A stretch of DNA of 64,000 bases from Hungatella hathewayi (lineage in GTDB: Bacteria; Bacillota; Clostridia; Lachnospirales; Lachnospiraceae). Where the stretch lies: the NCBI GenBank assembly GCA_025149285.1, contig CP102274.1, positions 1,069,501 through 1,133,500 of the forward strand. Direction: 5' to 3'. Every line of letters starts with the position of its first letter. Position 1 is the first letter of the stretch. Of this stretch, positions 61,686 through 64,000 are shown piece after piece. A program made the translations under genes and the position numbers. The notes beneath the pieces were generated by a model, which did not search any database, was not told the origin of the DNA, and was given only the letters and a program-made list of their open reading frames with translations.

Positions 61686-64000
61686 CTATGCGTTCATACA
61701 CCGCTCTAAAACGGTAATTAACCGCTCCACATCGATCGGTTTTGCAATATGATCGTTCATCCCCACGCTGTATGCCTTTCCGATATCTGTGGTGAAGGCG
61801 TTGGCGGTCAGCGCCAGTATCGGGACAGACGGGGCGTCTTCCCGTTCAAGGCTCCGTATGGCTGCCGCAGCGTCATAGCCGTTCATGACAGGCATCTGGA
61901 TATCCATCAGAATAGCATTGTAATAGCCAATGGGGGAGGAACGAAAGGCTTCGACGGCCTCCTGCCCATTCTCAACGGCTTCAACGATTATTTCCTGCAT
62001 TTCCAGAAGCTCTATGGCGATCTCCCTGTTCAGCTCGTTGTCCTCGGCAAGAAGAATCCGTTTGTCTGCCAGCGCCGGGCGGCTCTGTTCCTCTGCAGCG
62101 CCGGAAGCGGTGGAATGACCGGACTCCAGAAACAGCTGCAATACGTGGAGCATTTTGGACTTAAACAGCGGTTTTGATATGAAGGCGTCGGCGCCGGCCT
62201 GCAGAAATTCGGCCTCTATGTCGGAATAATCATAGGCGGATATAATAATGATGGGGACATCGTTGCCAAGCCTCTTTCTAAGCACCTTGACGGTCTCCAG
62301 GCCATCCATCTCCGGCATCTTCCAATCCAGGATCACGGCAAAGAAGTCGTCTCCGCATTTGTGCGCTTCCTCCGCACGGGTCACTGCCTCTGCACCCGAC
62401 AGTACCCAGCAGCCGCGCATGCCAAGTTCAGTTAAAAGCGCGGAGGCGCTTTCGCATACAATCTGGTCGTCATCCACGACGAGAACGGGAAGGCCGTTAA
62501 GCTCTTCCGTATCGGTCACCTCTTCATTGACGAGTTCCAGCTGGACTGTAACCGTAAACTGGCTGCCTTCTCCCAGCCTGCTGGTTACTTCAATGGAGCC
62601 GTTCATCATGCGCACGATGTTCTCTGTTATGGCCATACCCAGGCCGGTTCCCTGTATTTTGCTGATTCGGGAATCCTCCGCGCGTGAAAATGGCTCGAAA
62701 ATGTGGGGAAGGAACTCTTCCGACATACCGATTCCCGTATCGGTTATGATAAATTCAAATTGCGCCTTCTGTGAGGAGAGGGAAGGAATCTCTTTAATAC
62801 TCAGGCTGATCCGGCCGCCGTTGGGCGTGTACTTGACGGCGTTTGTCAGGAGGTTTATGAGAACCTGCTGAAGACGGTCCCCGTCGGTTATGACCGTCTC
62901 ATGCCGGACTTTAGAGGCGCTGATCTGAAACTGCAGATCTTTTTCGGAGATCAGAGGCTTACACATGGCAAATACATTTTCAATTAATTCCGGAAGCTTT
63001 ACTTCTTCCGGCGTTAGATCGATCTTCCCGCTTTCGATTCTTGACATATCCAGAACCTCATTGACCAGGCTGAGGAGATGGCGGCTGGATACATTGATTT
63101 TGCTTAAACAGTCGCGGATTTTCTCCGGTGAAGAAAGGTTGGCCTGGGCGATGGCGGCCATACCCATGATCGCGTTCATGGGAGTGCGTATGTCGTGGGA
63201 CATGGAGGAGAGGAAGTTTGTCTTGGCCGAGTTGGCTACCCGTGCCGCCTGATACGCCTCCTCCAGGGCTTTCTTCTGCCGTTCCTGTTCTGCCCGGTCC
63301 TTCGTCAAATCGATGCCGATGCTGTAGAACGAGGGAATGCCATCCCAGCTGTTCTCCCCGCTGGCATAGCAGAAGGTCATGGTCAGAATTTTGACCTGAC
63401 CGTCCCGCGTGATAATCCTGCTTTCAAAGGCAGTGCTTTCACCGGTAATCCGTATCTGTTCCAGCAAAAGCTGTAAGCGGGAGAGGTCATCCGGATGGAT
63501 GTAGGTACACTGCCGTCCCAGTTCATTCTCAAACTGTTCTTCCGTATATCCAATGATATCTAAAAAATTGGCTCCATACCACATGATGGTGCTGCAGTCT
63601 CTGGCATCCAGCCGGGCAAGACCGCCGGGAATAGTCCGGATCAGGGCATCGCGTTCCCGGTCCTTTTTTGCCAGCTTATATTCCGTGCTGAACATATCGT
63701 GGGAAAGCTCGAGCCGGGCCCGGTGTCCGTTCCAGTCGATAATCCGGTTCTTAATCATGAACGTCCGGTTCAGCAGAGGATTGTCGAATTCCCATTCGTA
63801 GAATTCATCTGTCCGCAGGCGGCTGTTCGTACAGAAGGGGCATGGCTCGGTCCGTCCCTGGATGATCTCGTAGCATTTATGGCCCAATGGAGCTTTTTTG
63901 GTGCACTGAAGTGTATCAGCGGCTGTCTGGTTTATATAGAGAAGTTCGTAGCTGTCCATGTCACTGATATAGACATTTCCTATGTATTCATCCATCATCC
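61686..64000 (-). CDS. Hybrid histidine kinase with two receiver domains (HK-REC-REC), copy 2, N-terminus outside window
   Basis: At least 770 residues; the window edge cuts the gene or lies right at its start, so the true start is unknown. A PAS-like domain (about 5-95) with CYEIIQGRTEPCPFC is followed by a second PAS (about 125-240), HisKA with SSMSHDIRTPMNAIMG, ATPase with NLLTNAVKYTPNGG and GTGLGMAIT, and two receivers with ILDWKMPEMDG and LMDIQMPVMNG. In contrast to copy 1 no membrane helix is visible in this part. The kinase and receiver parts match copy 1 closely. The downstream tandem-wHTH regulator gene is the likely partner. Confidence 0.9.
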   Translation of the reverse strand, partial: MMDEYIGNVYISDMDSYELLYINQTAADTLQCTKKAPLGHKCYEIIQGRTEPCPFCTNSRLRTDEFYEWEFDNPLLNRTFMIKNRIIDWNGHRARLELSHDMFSTEYKLAKKDRERDALIRTIPGGLARLDARDCSTIMWYGANFLDIIGYTEEQFENELGRQCTYIHPDDLSRLQLLLEQIRITGESTAFESRIITRDGQVKILTMTFCYASGENSWDGIPSFYSIGIDLTKDRAEQERQKKALEEAYQAARVANSAKTNFLSSMSHDIRTPMNAIMGMAAIAQANLSSPEKIRDCLSKINVSSRHLLSLVNEVLDMSRIESGKIDLTPEEVKLPELIENVFAMCKPLISEKDLQFQISASKVRHETVITDGDRLQQVLINLLTNAVKYTPNGGRISLSIKEIPSLSSQKAQFEFIITDTGIGMSEEFLPHIFEPFSRAEDSRISKIQGTGLGMAITENIVRMMNGSIEVTSRLGEGSQFTVTVQLELVNEEVTDTEELNGLPVLVVDDDQIVCESASALLTELGMRGCWVLSGAEAVTRAEEAHKCGDDFFAVILDWKMPEMDGLETVKVLRKRLGNDVPIIIISAYDYSDIEAEFLQAGADAFISKPLFKSKMLHVLQLFLESGHSTASGAAEEQSRPALADKRILLAEDNELNREIAIELLEMQEIIVEAVENGQEAVEAFRSSPIGYYNAILMDIQMPVMNGYDAAAAIRSLEREDAPSVPILALTANAFTTDIGKAYSVGMNDHIAKPIDVERLITVLERCMNA

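Overview
The window looks like chromosomal DNA of a Gram-positive anaerobe, most likely a gut Lachnospiraceae (Clostridium cluster XIVa, e.g. the Enterocloster / C. symbiosum group). This rests on strong GGAGG ribosome sites, abundant intrinsic terminators, RNase Y, a Bacillus-type LexA box at recA, YesMN, CcdA/TlpA/MsrAB lipoproteins, a giant two-domain acyl-CoA dehydratase activase and a cytosolic-type aryl-sulfate sulfotransferase. The genus is inference. I see no rRNA, tRNA, CRISPR array, transposase or integrase.

Layout. 0-2 kb: end of a beta-glucoside PTS permease plus a GH1 6-phospho-beta-glucosidase. 2-18.6 kb: mostly core genes (dehydratase activase; corA - rhomboid-like - pyk - lysA operon; Bax-inhibitor-like protein; diguanylate cyclase; M20 peptidase; subtilase; DEAD helicase). 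18.8-27.7 kb: SLC13 carrier with a divergent Crp-type regulator, a lipocalin-like small protein, aryl-sulfate sulfotransferase, AraC regulator and GH2 beta-galactosidase. 28-31.5 kb: recA (LexA-controlled), recX, rny.

31.6-47.8 kb: a visibly more A/T-rich accessory sugar island. Its left part is a nonsense-broken lipoprotein gene, a LacI regulator, and a divergent carboxylesterase lipoprotein - EIIBC - GH1 cluster. Its right part is a leftward operon (sugar-binding protein, ATPase, two permeases, two cytosolic esterases, a SIS hexulose-phosphate isomerase) facing a LacI regulator and a PfkB sugar kinase. Near-identical palindromes sit just downstream of the -10 element of both divergent promoters, so one LacI protein probably controls both sides. 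The joint presence of esterases, transporters, glycosidase, kinase and isomerase suggests use of acylated sugars or glycosides (inference).

48-53.3 kb: a YesM/YesN two-component pair and a ccdA-tlpA-msrAB operon for repair of oxidised methionine outside the membrane. 53.5-64 kb: a dense signalling block. Two paralogous proteins, each carrying two GntR-type winged helices in one chain, are each paired with a hybrid kinase ending in two receiver domains. Between them lie a small secreted protein and an OmpR-type regulator/kinase pair, with 11-bp direct repeats at the small gene's promoter. The doubled tandem-wHTH + HK-REC-REC module is the best candidate here for an undescribed signalling system.
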